A stretch of DNA of 64,000 bases from Deinococcus sp. LM3 (GTDB lineage Bacteria > Deinococcota > Deinococci > Deinococcales > Deinococcaceae). This document shows positions 1 through 13,247 of this stretch, one piece after another. A model generated the notes under the pieces. That model was given only the letters and a program-made list of their open reading frames with translations. It ran no database searches and had not been told where the DNA came from. The position numbers and the translations under genes are program-made. Numbering within the stretch: position 1 is the first letter of the stretch; each line of letters starts with the position of its first letter. The stretch covers positions 1,375,001 to 1,439,000 of the forward strand of contig NZ_MUFV01000001.1 in the NCBI RefSeq assembly GCF_002017875.1, read 5' to 3'.

Positions 1-121
1 TACTGCCTACTGCCTCCCAGGCCCCGCTTCCTGTTTCCCACCTTCCAGCTCCCTATACTGTTCTCTTGGCAGATGAACCCGCCCCCCGCTCAACGGGTCG
101 CGGCGGAAGGGAGGCACGTCC

Positions 122-1217
<1,096 letters not shown>

Positions 1218-1435
1218 CGACACACCGGTCCTGTCGGAATGCGGCGCGCCCCGGCGACGCCGCGTTTCTGCAGAGCCGGGCAGCGGGACGCCAGGGGGTT
1301 CGCACTGTAGTTCATGCAACGTTCAGGGAAGTTCTGTGTCAGCCTCGGATCAGCCGCAGGGCTTTACGCTGTACCTGACGTTCCCCGCTCCTGGCCCTGT
1401 CCCTCTTTTCAGATTTCCCGAGTTGCCCCCTGCCC

Positions 1436-2404
1436 ATGCCTGATCAGAACACCCTGTCCACCTACACCCTGCACCGCGTGATCGGTCGTGGGAACACGTC
1501 CCTGGTCCGTCTCGCCACCGATCCCCGTGGTCAGCAGGTCGCCGTGAAGATCCCGCACGCCGAGACGCTGGCCGTGCAGGACTCGGCGGAACTGTTCGGG
1601 AACGAGGTGCGCCTGACCCTCCAGTTCCGGCATCCGCACCTGGTGCAGGGCTTCGGGGGAACGCCGTTCGGACCGCAGGCCTTCCTGGCCGTGCAGTACT
1701 ACCCGGACGGCGCGCTGAGCGAGCAGTTGCAGCGCGACGGTACGCCCCTGACCCTGGAGGGAGCCCTGCGGATCCTGGCGGACGTGGCGTCGGCCCTGGC
1801 CTACCTGCACCACCTGGGGGCCGTGCACCAGGACGTGAAGGCGCAGAACGTGTACGTGAACACAGAAGGCCGCGCCGCGCTGGGCGACCTGGGGAACACG
1901 TACTTCCTGGCGCAGGGCGGCAAGGTCAGCGGCAGTCCGTACTACATGGCGCCCGAGATCTACCACGGCGAGAGCAGCAGCGCCGCCAGCGACGTGTACA
2001 GCCTGGGCATCCTGGCGTACGAACTCCTGAGCGGCGAGCGGCCCTACCACGGCAACACCTACGAGGAGCTGATGGTGGCGCACCTGACGCGCTTCCCGCC
2101 GCCGCTGGCGCACCTGAACCCGCAGGTGCCGCGCAACGTGGCGCGGCTGGCCGAACTGGCCCTGGCCAAACGCACGGGTGAGCGCCCCACCGCCGACGCG
2201 CTGCGCCGCGCCCTGCTGACCGCGCTGGGAGAGACGCCTGCCGACGAGGTCTACGAGACCGACGAGAAGGCCCCGGAACCGGCGGCCCGCCTGGTGGGCC
2301 GTCACGGGCCGCCGGTCAAGCCAGCCGTGGCGGCGGCCGTGACGCCCGAAGCGGCCAGGGAGGACGGCGGCTCCCGCTGGAATCCCTTCAAACGCCGCAA
2401 GTAG
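1436..2404 (+). CDS. Hanks-type serine/threonine protein kinase (soluble)
   Basis: A 322-residue kinase domain protein. Visible motifs: glycine loop IGRGNTSLV (about 16-24), VAVK with the ATP-binding Lys at 38, catalytic loop HQDVKAQN (131-138, Asp133), DLG in place of DFG (151-153), and MAPE (171-174). The residues after about 270 look disordered and end in a basic KRRK. No membrane helix or PASTA repeats are seen, so it is probably cytosolic, unlike PknB. HRD is replaced by HQD but the catalytic Asp is kept, so it should be active. There is no clear Shine-Dalgarno before ATG 1436. The substrate is unknown. It stands alone, convergent with the next gene. Confidence 0.88.
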   Translation: MPDQNTLSTYTLHRVIGRGNTSLVRLATDPRGQQVAVKIPHAETLAVQDSAELFGNEVRLTLQFRHPHLVQGFGGTPFGPQAFLAVQYYPDGALSEQLQRDGTPLTLEGALRILADVASALAYLHHLGAVHQDVKAQNVYVNTEGRAALGDLGNTYFLAQGGKVSGSPYYMAPEIYHGESSSAASDVYSLGILAYELLSGERPYHGNTYEELMVAHLTRFPPPLAHLNPQVPRNVARLAELALAKRTGERPTADALRRALLTALGETPADEVYETDEKAPEPAARLVGRHGPPVKPAVAAAVTPEAAREDGGSRWNPFKRRK

Positions 2405-2429
2405 GCGCCCGGTTGAACGCTCCGGACTG

Positions 2430-2466
2430 ATACGGGTTTTGCAACCCATTCAATCGGAGTCCGTAT
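2430..2466 (-). repeat. Structured intergenic repeat, copy 1 (short form)
   Basis: A 37 bp remnant of the repeat family described in the findings. It begins ATACGG and ends CCGTAT, and keeps the inner hairpin GGGTT-GCAA-AACCC (read on the minus strand). One arm of the outer stem and the whole second half of the element are missing. It sits between two convergent genes and may act as a terminator for both. Confidence 0.7.
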
Positions 2467-2473
2467 GAATCGT

Positions 2474-3445
2474 TCAGGGCAGCGGCCGGTGCATCTCGAA
2501 GCGTCCGGCCTGCTGCACGAAGCCCAGGCGGCGGTTCACGGCCAGCATGGGCGCGTTCAGGGAGTGGTTGTTGGTGCGCATGGTCGTGAACCCCTCACGC
2601 CGCGCCCGTTCGATCACCTGCAGTTTCAGGGGCAGTGCCAGCCCCCGTCCGCGCGCCTGCGGGTGCAGGGCGGTCAGTTCGTTGTACGCGAACGGCAGGC
2701 TGCGGAACCGGATCATGGCGCTGGTGCCCAGCCACTCGCCATCCGGACCGATGGCCAGGACCAGCCAGTCGGGCCGGGGATCGTGGTCCAGGCGCAGGAT
2801 CTCGCGCACCTGCGTCAGCGGCCAGCGGGGGTGTCCGGCAAGGTCCGGGGTTTCGATCAGACGGTCGGCCACGAAGTTCAGGTAGCGGTCCAGGGTAGTC
2901 CCATCTGCACTGCTCAGGTCGGTGCCGCTCAGGTCAGTGCTGCTCAGGTCAGTGAAGGTCACGCCCTGCGCCTGCGCTGCCTGCCGCTGCGGCTCGAAGG
3001 CGGCGGGGTCGAAACGGGTCAGGTCCAGCTGCGAGGCGAAGCGGTGGGCCTGCACGGTAAAGCCCCGCCGCGCCGCCCAGTCGCGGTCGGCGGGGTCCGG
3101 GTCGGGCACGTCGGTGTGCAGTCCGCGCGCTCCGGCCTGGCGCGCGGCGGCCAGCAGGTCCTGCCACAGCGCGCTGCCGTGCCCCTGCCCGCGTGCATGC
3201 GGGTGCACCATCAGCTGCGCGTGCAGGAAACCGGGCGGCGAGAAGGCCCAGGTCTGAAGCTGCGTGGCACCCAGGACCTCACCGTCTGCCGAGACCAGCA
3301 GCTGTCGGCGCAGCAGGTCGGTGGGTGGGCGTCGGGCGTCGGCGGCCAGCAGGTCCTCGCCGCTTCCGGCGCGGCCGAGTGCCGCGAGTTGCAGGGCGGC
3401 GAAGGCGTCCGCGTCGGCCGGGGTGAAGGAGCGCAGGTCCGTCAT
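2474..3445 (-). CDS. Tandem GNAT-domain N-acetyltransferase
   Basis: A 323-residue protein with two GNAT folds, expected to move an acetyl group from acetyl-CoA to an unknown amine. The acetyl-CoA loop is seen twice: HPHARGQGHG in the N-terminal half and HPQARGRGLA in the C-terminal half. Between them is a short five-residue repeat (TDLSS, TDLSG, TDLSS) coded by 15 nt direct repeats near 2907-2957. The start ATG 3445 overlaps the stop of the upstream DinB gene as ATGA, so the two are probably translated together. Longer in-frame extensions upstream run through the DinB gene and are rejected. Confidence 0.86.
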   Translation of the reverse strand: MTDLRSFTPADADAFAALQLAALGRAGSGEDLLAADARRPPTDLLRRQLLVSADGEVLGATQLQTWAFSPPGFLHAQLMVHPHARGQGHGSALWQDLLAAARQAGARGLHTDVPDPDPADRDWAARRGFTVQAHRFASQLDLTRFDPAAFEPQRQAAQAQGVTFTDLSSTDLSGTDLSSADGTTLDRYLNFVADRLIETPDLAGHPRWPLTQVREILRLDHDPRPDWLVLAIGPDGEWLGTSAMIRFRSLPFAYNELTALHPQARGRGLALPLKLQVIERARREGFTTMRTNNHSLNAPMLAVNRRLGFVQQAGRFEMHRPLP

Positions 3446-3933
3446 GCCAGCGCCTTCACGAGTTGCCGGATGGCGCCCAGGTGATAGGCGACGTGCGCGG
3501 CCGCGCCGCTCAGGCCGCCCGTGGCGTCGCCGGTCACGGGCTGGTCGCGCTGAGTACCCACGAAGGCCACCAGCCCCTCGTAGGCAGTCCGGACGCGGGC
3601 CCGCAGGGCGTCCCACTCCTCAGGGGTGACCTGCGCGGGCTGGAAGCTGCCCTGCCAGTCGAAGGGGCCGCGTTCACCCCCCTCCCAGCGCACCACGACC
3701 TCCAGATGGAAGGCCGTGTGCCGCGCCTGTCCGGCCACGGTCGCGCCGTGAATGTCGCGGCTGGCCTGTTCGGCACTCAGGGCATCCAGGGTCGCCAGCA
3801 GGCCGTGGTTGCCCGTGCCGTCGGCGTTCGTGCCGTCCAGAAAGGCGGTGCCCTGGCCGGGCTGCCCGCCTTCCACGGCCTCGCGCAGGATGTCCAGGAT
3901 GCCGTCCAGGGCGTGCTGTGGGGTGTCGGTCAT
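3442..3933 (-). CDS. DinB/DfsB-family four-helix protein
   Basis: A 163-residue protein of the DinB superfamily, a four-helix bundle that usually holds a divalent metal through three His residues; known members include metal-dependent thiol transferases. Candidate ligands are in RHTAFHLE and in HVAYHLGAIRQ near the C-terminus, the latter being typical of the family's last helix. Start ATG 3933 is preceded by TACGAT and 7 nt, the spacing of a Deinococcus leaderless promoter. This family is expanded in Deinococcus, where bacillithiol is the main thiol, but the substrate cannot be told from sequence. It is coupled to the GNAT gene. Confidence 0.78.
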   Translation of the reverse strand: MTDTPQHALDGILDILREAVEGGQPGQGTAFLDGTNADGTGNHGLLATLDALSAEQASRDIHGATVAGQARHTAFHLEVVVRWEGGERGPFDWQGSFQPAQVTPEEWDALRARVRTAYEGLVAFVGTQRDQPVTGDATGGLSGAAAHVAYHLGAIRQLVKALA

Positions 3934-3984
3934 GCCCCTGATCGTACCGGCCCGGCCCCTGCCGGGGGATGCGCCACCTGACCT

Positions 3985-4014
3985 CTGGAAACCCTGCGCG
4001 GACTCTGGTAATGT
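3985..4014 (+). promoter_or_regulatory. Probable promoter of rpsF
   Basis: CTGGAA (3985-3990) and TAATGT (4009-4014) are 18 nt apart, and the -10 is extended by an upstream TGG. It lies about 75 nt before the rpsF start, leaving room for a structured leader. The -35 is weak, so this is a moderate call. Confidence 0.45.
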
Positions 4015-4044
4015 GGTGAGTTGCGCTGCCCGGCGAGGCCTGAC

Positions 4045-4086
4045 CCTTGTCAGTGGACCCTGCCTGCGAGCGGCGACAAGGAGGTG
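4045..4086 (+). promoter_or_regulatory. Leader hairpin that covers the rpsF ribosome binding site
   Basis: CCTTGTC (4045-4051) pairs perfectly with GACAAGG (4075-4081), and the 3' arm runs into the AAGGAGGTG Shine-Dalgarno of rpsF. Folding would hide the site. Many bacteria control rpsF through an S6:S18-binding leader; this hairpin may be that element, but I do not see a certain match to its CCG-containing bulge. Confidence 0.5.
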
Positions 4087-4090
4087 AACT

Positions 4091-4399
<309 letters not shown>

Positions 4400-4403
4400 T
4401 CCC

Positions 4404-4422
4404 TTTACGCTATTGACGTAAA
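4404..4422 (+). promoter_or_regulatory. RDRM operator (DdrO box) in front of ssb
   Basis: TTTACGCTATTGACGTAAA is an interrupted palindrome (TTTACG, 7 nt, CGTAAA). Its 17 bp core matches the Deinococcus radiation/desiccation response motif, consensus TTATG-N7-CATAA, with C/T and G/A changes that keep the symmetry. It overlaps the -35 of the ssb promoter, where the repressor DdrO would block transcription until the IrrE (PprI) protease cuts DdrO after DNA damage. Confidence 0.85.
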
Positions 4423-4442
4423 AGGCTCGGCACTGTTACAGT
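4413..4442 (+). promoter_or_regulatory. ssb promoter
   Basis: TTGACG (4413-4418) and TACAGT (4437-4442) with an 18 nt spacer. The -35 lies inside the RDRM palindrome. It gives ssb-rpsR-rplI a damage-inducible start in addition to read-through from rpsF. Confidence 0.75.
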
Positions 4443-4548
4443 ACGGTCACCCGCAAGGGTCAACACGCCAGCAACCCCCCAAGCCCCCAGTACGAACCCC
4501 CAGGACCGACCGTCCCAGGATTCAGCCAGCAACAAAGGAGACCCAGTC

Positions 4549-5439
<891 letters not shown>

Positions 5440-5498
5440 ACCCCACCCCGCAAGGGACCTTTTCCCGGGCGTAGGAACGCAGATTTAAGGACACCAAC

Positions 5499-5774
5499 AT
5501 GACCCAATCCAGCAACGCCGAGCGCAAACCGCGCGGCAAGGGACCCAAGCGTCCCCGCAAGCCGAAGGTCGATCCTTTCTCCATCGGAGAACTGGAAATC
5601 ACCGATTACAAAGACGTGAAGATGCTGCGCCGTTTCGTCAGTGACACGGGCAAAATCCTCCCTCGCCGCCGCACGGGCCTCTCGGCCAAGCACCAGCGCC
5701 GCATTGCGCAGACGATCAAGATCGCCCGCCAGCTGGCCCTGCTGCCCTACACCGAGAAGCTCGTCCGGAAATAA
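5499..5774 (+). CDS. rpsR: 30S ribosomal protein S18
   Basis: S18 binds the platform of the small subunit with S6. The 91-residue sequence has the family core (YKDVKMLRRFVSDTGKILPRR, then TGLSAKHQRRIAQTIKIARQLALLPY). The N-terminus is long and very basic (KPRGKGPKRPRKPKVDPF), as in other extremophile homologues. No zinc-binding Cys set is present. It lies 59 bp after ssb and 11 bp before rplI. Confidence 0.97.
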   Translation: MTQSSNAERKPRGKGPKRPRKPKVDPFSIGELEITDYKDVKMLRRFVSDTGKILPRRRTGLSAKHQRRIAQTIKIARQLALLPYTEKLVRK

Positions 5775-5785
5775 GGAGAATACGC

Positions 5786-6226
<441 letters not shown>

Positions 6227-6245
6227 TCACACCCCGTGTGATCAG

Positions 6246-6270
6246 CCCCCGCCTTTCCGGCGGGGGTTTT
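6246..6270 (+). terminator. Intrinsic terminator of the rpsF-rplI operon
   Basis: CCCCCGCC and GGCGGGGG form an 8 bp GC stem with a 5 nt loop, followed by TTTT. It lies 20 bp after the rplI stop. Confidence 0.88.
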
Positions 6271-6356
6271 CTGTGGCCTCTCTAGACGGGCCGTCTCTGC
6301 GACCCCGCACACCCCGCCCCACCTCGCCACGGGCTTACGGTGGGGGCGGAGGTTCC

Positions 6357-7094
6357 ATGATGCTCAAGCACCTGCTGTCCACCTCGGCCCTGCTGCTGTC
6401 GTCTCTCGCGCTGGGCCAGGCGGTCAAGGGGGCCGACGTCGCCGTGACCAGCGGCGGACGCGCCTACCAGAGCTACCTCGCCGCGCCCGCCAGCGCCACG
6501 CCCAGACCCGCCGTGATTCTCCTGCACTCCTTCAACGGGCTGGAACAGGGCTACAGGGACCTGGTGGACGAGATGGCCGCCGCCGGGTACGTGACCCTGG
6601 CGCTGGGCTGGCAGACCTTCGAGCGGGAACCCAGCGACGCCACCGTGAAAACCCTGGTCGAGGACGGACTGAAATTCCTGGGCGCGCGCGGCGACGTGAA
6701 CATGAACGCCGTCGGCCTGACCGGCTTCTGCGCGGGCGGACGCTACACCATGCTGCTGCAACCGCAGCTCAGGCAGTTCAAGGCGGGCGTCGCGTGGTAC
6801 GGGTTCCCGGATCAGGGCGGCACGGCCGCCAAACCGCAGGCCCCCACCGCCCTGATCGGCGACCTGAGCACGCCCATGCTGATCATTCACGGCACCAGGG
6901 ACGTGCCCAGTCCCGTGGCCGGCATCTACGCCTACGCGCAGAAACTGGACGCCGCCAGCAAGACCTTCAAACTCAGCGTGTACCAGGGCGAACCGCACGG
7001 GTTCCTGCTGAGCGGAGGTCGCCTGACCGACACGCCCGCCAGCCGGGACGCGCGGCGCGACATGCTCGCGTACTTCCGGGAGTGGCTGAAGTAA
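6357..7094 (+). CDS. Secreted dienelactone hydrolase-family protein
   Basis: A 245-residue alpha/beta hydrolase. The start has a signal peptide (MMLKHLLSTSALLLSSLALGQA), so it is exported. The nucleophile is Cys in GFCAGGR, as in dienelactone hydrolase rather than Ser esterases; the Asp is probably in IHGTRDVPSP and the His in EPHGF. The substrate is unknown; the family opens cyclic esters or acts as a carboxyl-esterase. GGCGGAGG sits 4 nt before ATG 6357 and 7 nt before ATG 6360, so the second Met is equally possible. It appears to be a single-gene unit. Confidence 0.85.
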   Translation: MMLKHLLSTSALLLSSLALGQAVKGADVAVTSGGRAYQSYLAAPASATPRPAVILLHSFNGLEQGYRDLVDEMAAAGYVTLALGWQTFEREPSDATVKTLVEDGLKFLGARGDVNMNAVGLTGFCAGGRYTMLLQPQLRQFKAGVAWYGFPDQGGTAAKPQAPTALIGDLSTPMLIIHGTRDVPSPVAGIYAYAQKLDAASKTFKLSVYQGEPHGFLLSGGRLTDTPASRDARRDMLAYFREWLK

Positions 7095-7150
7095 CCAGGG
7101 TGCCGCCCGGAGGGTGCGGCTGAACCCAGCAGCGGCGAACACCCGCTTTA

Positions 7151-7194
7151 CAGAAGGCGGATTCCAGGTGCGTAACCCTGGAATCCGCCTTCTG
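7151..7194 (+). terminator. Perfect 18 bp inverted repeat, likely terminator
   Basis: Two 18 bp arms starting CAGAAGGCGG pair without a mismatch around the 8 nt loop TGCGTAAC. It lies 56 bp after the hydrolase gene. There is no clear U tract beyond the arm itself. The rest of 7095-7366 holds no gene; a TACACT at 7263-7268 may be the -10 of rny. Confidence 0.6.
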
Positions 7195-7366
7195 CCGCCC
7201 GGCCCGGACCCGGGGCGCGGGGGGCCGGATGCGCGGGCTCTGCGCGCGCGTCAGCTTTGGAGCTACACTGCGGGCCGAACGTCCCGGCAAGGTGGCGTTC
7301 GTTTTTCAACACCAATGTCAGGGAGTGGTGACCACCACTTCTCGTAAACCCGAAAAGGAGCTGAAC

Positions 7367-9085
<1,719 letters not shown>

Positions 9086-9104
9086 CGCAGCGCGGCGCGG
9101 AACA

Positions 9105-9131
9105 GGGGGTGGCTGCGGGCGGGCCACCCCC
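9105..9131 (+). terminator. rny terminator hairpin
   Basis: GGGGGTGGC and GCCACCCCC form a 9 bp stem with a 9 nt loop, 19 bp after the rny stop, followed by CTCCTCT rather than a U run. Confidence 0.7.
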
Positions 9132-9209
9132 TCCTCTATGCAATGTTGCCCGTTCGTCGGTTCTGAAATACCCGTTCCAGACAGTATTTTCCGGCCGGCC
9201 CGCATGAGC

Positions 9210-9275
9210 TTGACCAGCGCCGCATACCGCGCTATCTTTAAGACATAACCGCCCGAGAGGCGGGTTTTTTGTTTT
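9210..9275 (+). other. Promoter-terminator unit A (minimal transcription unit)
   Basis: TTGACC (9210-9215), a 17 nt spacer and TATCTT (9233-9238) make a good sigma-A promoter. Only about 10 nt after the -10 comes an intrinsic terminator: CCGCC, loop CGAGA, GGCGG, then GTTTTTTG and TTTT. A start about 7 nt after the -10 would give an RNA of roughly 25-30 nt made almost only of the hairpin. It is one of three similar units; no gene follows on this strand. The stretch 9086-9467 holds this unit, unit B and the rny terminator, and otherwise nothing I recognise. Confidence 0.6.
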
Positions 9276-9360
9276 GGTCCCCGGACGCCACGCTGCGGCT
9301 ATGCACCCCCAGACAGAAGCGGCGTAAAAAACACGCTCCTGAACGCTGCTTCTAGGGGCG

Positions 9361-9439
9361 AATGCATGGAGTTGACACCCCATGCATTCCGCGCTATCAT
9401 TTTCTTATCACCGTCCGAGAAGGGCGGGTTTTTTGTTTT
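9361..9439 (+). other. Promoter-terminator unit B with palindromic operator
   Basis: TTGACA (9372-9377), 17 nt spacer, TATCAT (9395-9400), then 10 nt on the hairpin CCGTCC-GAGAA-GGGCGG, then GTTTTTTG and TTTT. The spacer shares GCATTCCGCGC with unit C. A perfect 9 bp inverted repeat, AATGCATGG (9361-9369) and CCATGCATT (9380-9388), brackets the -35, which looks like an operator. The next gene is convergent, so any read-through would be antisense to trmK. Confidence 0.62.
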
Positions 9440-9467
9440 ACCGCTCTGCACCAGCGTCCAGGGAGGG

Positions 9468-10174
9468 CTAGCCGTCCAGCCACGCCAGCGCCGCGTGCGC
9501 CGTGGCGAGTTCCAGCGCAGCCGGGCGGCCCGGCGCGGCCAGCGGGGTCAGGCGGGTCACGTCCGCCCATACCTGCCGGCGCAGCAGCGCACTCCCTTCA
9601 CGCAGCAGGAGCGGCCCGTAGCGCCGCGCCGCGTCGGGTGACAGGCCCTCGTAGGCGCGGTCGGGGCCGTCGGCCCGCTCGAACCGCAGGACCGGGTAGG
9701 TCCAGTACCCGCTGGCCAGCCGCTCGGCCCGCAGGTGATACCCGGCCCCGAGCGCCCACTCGCGTAGCGGGGCCGGGTTGTCGTTCGGTTGCACGACCAC
9801 GGCGTCCGGATGCACCCGCCGGGCCGCGCCGCGTTCCAGGATGCCGCGCATGGTCAGCGCGCCCATGCCGGTCAGGCTGACGCTGGGCACCTCGCCGGGC
9901 GCCAGGGGAGTCAGACCGTCGCCGTGCCGGACATCCAGACGGTCGCCCAGGTCCGCGCGGGCCACAGCCTGCCGCGCGTTCTCCAGCGGACCGGGGTTCA
10001 GTTCCACGATCACGCCGCGTTCGATGTGGCCGCGCCGCACGAGTTCCAGCGGCAGGGCCGCGTGATCACTGCCGATGTCCGCGTGCGACTCCGCGCGGAT
10101 CAGCGACAGGACCGTCTCCAGGCGGTCGTCCAGAACAGGCCCGCCCCTGCCAGATGCGGTGATGCCAGTTCCGG

Positions 10175-10178
<4 letters not shown>
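9468..10178 (-). CDS. trmK: TrmK-family tRNA (adenine22-N1)-methyltransferase
   Basis: TrmK uses SAM to methylate A22 in some tRNAs. The 236-residue length fits the family. Motif I is DIGSDHAALPLELVRRG, followed by the acidic VELNPGPLENARQ and the catalytic-region SLTGMGALTMRGILE; QPNDNPAPLREWALGAGYHL is also typical. The GTG start at 10178 overlaps the stop of the upstream membrane gene as GTGA, so the two are coupled. Longer in-frame extension upstream overlaps that gene and is rejected. Confidence 0.84.
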
Positions 10179-10729
<551 letters not shown>

Positions 10730-10782
10730 GCCGCCCAGCATAGCGGGCGCGCCCTGCACGCCGGGAGTCCACATGGCAGGAG

Positions 10783-11352
10783 TCAGGGCAGGAGCGGCGT
10801 GAGGGTGTCCCCCTCGCGGATCAGGCCGCCCCGGATGACGCGGGCGGTCAGGCCCCCGTGCCCGCGTACGGCGTTGTAGCCCCCCTCGCCCAGGGTTTCT
10901 TCCATGCGCGAGCAGGGGTGACATTCGCCCGTGCCTTCCAGGATCACCTCGCCGATCTGGAAGCGGGCGTCCTTGAGGGCCAGCAGGGGAATGCGGCTGA
11001 TCACGATGTTGCGCCGCAGCAGGTCCGGCGTGACCTCCGCCCGCCCGCACAGCGCCGCGATGACCGGCAGGTGCTCGGCCTGGATGAGTGTCACCTGCCG
11101 CCGCCCCGGCCCGCCCGGTACCGGCGGCGCGGGCGCACGGACCCCGGTTTCGCCCGCCTCGCCGGTCAGGGCCGTCAGGCGGGGCGGGGCCAGTTTCCCG
11201 TGATCCCCGATCAGGCCGACGAGCGGGTGCGCCTCGATCTGCGCCACCTGCAGCAGCGGGGCGCGGCGGGCGGGCCGCAGCCCGATCCACTCGACCCGCC
11301 CCGGCCGGGGGAAGGTGGCGCGCAGTTCATGGATGGTCTTCACGCCGGCCAT
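10783..11352 (-). CDS. MOSC domain-containing protein
   Basis: A 189-residue protein resembling MOSC domains, the sulfur-carrier module of molybdenum cofactor sulfurases. Seen: an N-terminal beta stretch (VEWIGLRPARR), GLIGDHGK, RRNIVISRIPLLALKDARFQIGEV split over two strands, and ECHPCSRME with a Cys pair typical of these proteins, followed by GHGGLTARVIRGG. The substrate is unknown. ATG 11352 is listed; a GTG at 11343 lies 7 nt after TAGCAT and may be the real leaderless start. Confidence 0.8.
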   Translation of the reverse strand: MAGVKTIHELRATFPRPGRVEWIGLRPARRAPLLQVAQIEAHPLVGLIGDHGKLAPPRLTALTGEAGETGVRAPAPPVPGGPGRRQVTLIQAEHLPVIAALCGRAEVTPDLLRRNIVISRIPLLALKDARFQIGEVILEGTGECHPCSRMEETLGEGGYNAVRGHGGLTARVIRGGLIREGDTLTPLLP

Positions 11353-11470
11353 GCTAGAGCGCCGGCCCGCGCGCCTGCTATGCTGGGCGGCGTGAGGCAC
11401 CTGACCCGACGTGCGTATCTCCCCTGCCGCCAGCGGTAGGAGGGTCAGTGACAGCCTGAAATCCAACCCC

Positions 11471-11505
11471 GAGCGGCGCACCTGCGAGAAGCGAGTGCGC
11501 CGCTC
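11471..11505 (+). promoter_or_regulatory. Leader hairpin before tyrS
   Basis: GAGCGGCGCAC (11471-11481) and GTGCGCCGCTC (11495-11505) form a perfect 11 bp stem followed by CTTTC, 17 nt before the tyrS start. It may be an attenuator or leader control of the synthetase. I find no T-box sequence. Confidence 0.5.
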
Positions 11506-11522
11506 CTTTCATGGAGTGACCT

Positions 11523-12767
<1,245 letters not shown>

Positions 12768-12850
12768 TCCACCCCGGCCCTTCATGGGGCCTTTACGTGG
12801 CTCTCAGCGCCACCGGCGGCCGCCTGACAGAAAGCCGGCCCGACGAAAAG

Positions 12851-12976
12851 TTATGCACAGGCTGCTGTGGACAACCCCGGCAGCCTGTGGAATGTGTGTG
12901 GCGGCGGGAAAACCCTGGCGGCACCCACAGACTTATCCACAGGGAGGGTGTGGAAAAACCCCGTCCCTGTGGATAA
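12851..12976 (+). other. Second DnaA-box cluster
   Basis: TTATGCACA (12851-12859), TGTGGACAA (12866-12874), TTATCCACA (12933-12941) and TGTGGATAA (12968-12976) are two exact and two near-exact DnaA boxes in both orientations within 126 bp. They lie in the 480 bp gap between tyrS and pyk, about 4.5 kb from oriC. The rest of that gap (12768-13247) holds repeat copy 2 and the pyk terminator. Confidence 0.75.
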
Positions 12977-13047
12977 AAATCTGACCTCCACATCACACGG
13001 CCCTGACACCGGCCAATGCCAGGGACACGCGGATTGAACGGCCAGTC

Positions 13048-13183
13048 ATACGGATTCCGTTTGTTTCGCCAACAATCCGGAACTTCACCGGATTGCCGGC
13101 TCCACGTCCGGAACCCGTTTCTCTCCTGCTCGCATCCGCTCGGATTGAAGGGGCTTTGCAGCCCATTCAATCGGAGTCCGTAT
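13048..13183 (-). repeat. Structured intergenic repeat, copy 2
   Basis: A 136 bp element. On the minus strand it begins ATACGGACTCCG and on its far end finishes CGGAATCCGTAT, near-perfect terminal inverted repeats. Hairpin 1: GATTGAA...TTCAATC around GGGCT-GCAA-AGCCC. Hairpin 2: CAATCCGG-TGAAGTT-CCGGATTG. The middle carries the family's conserved GGGTTCCGGACGTGGAG. Confidence 0.85.
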
Positions 13184-13191
13184 CAGCGCAG

Positions 13192-13236
13192 GCGGGGAGG
13201 GGACGCCAGTCACGATGACCGGCGTCCCCTCCCCGC
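13192..13236 (-). terminator. pyk terminator hairpin
   Basis: A perfect 16 bp inverted repeat (GCGGGGAGGGGACGCC and its complement, 13 nt loop) 12 bp after the pyk stop. It has no U tract, like several hairpins in this window. Confidence 0.65.
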
Positions 13237-13247
13237 TGTCCCGCCGG

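Noticed and set aside
9210..9439. tRNA or small structured RNA gene between promoter and terminator
   Set aside because: Only about 10 nt separate the -10 and the hairpin; there is no room for a cloverleaf and no T-loop sequence.
11401..11522. T-box riboswitch for tyrS
   Set aside because: No T-box consensus or specifier loop is visible; only a plain hairpin is.
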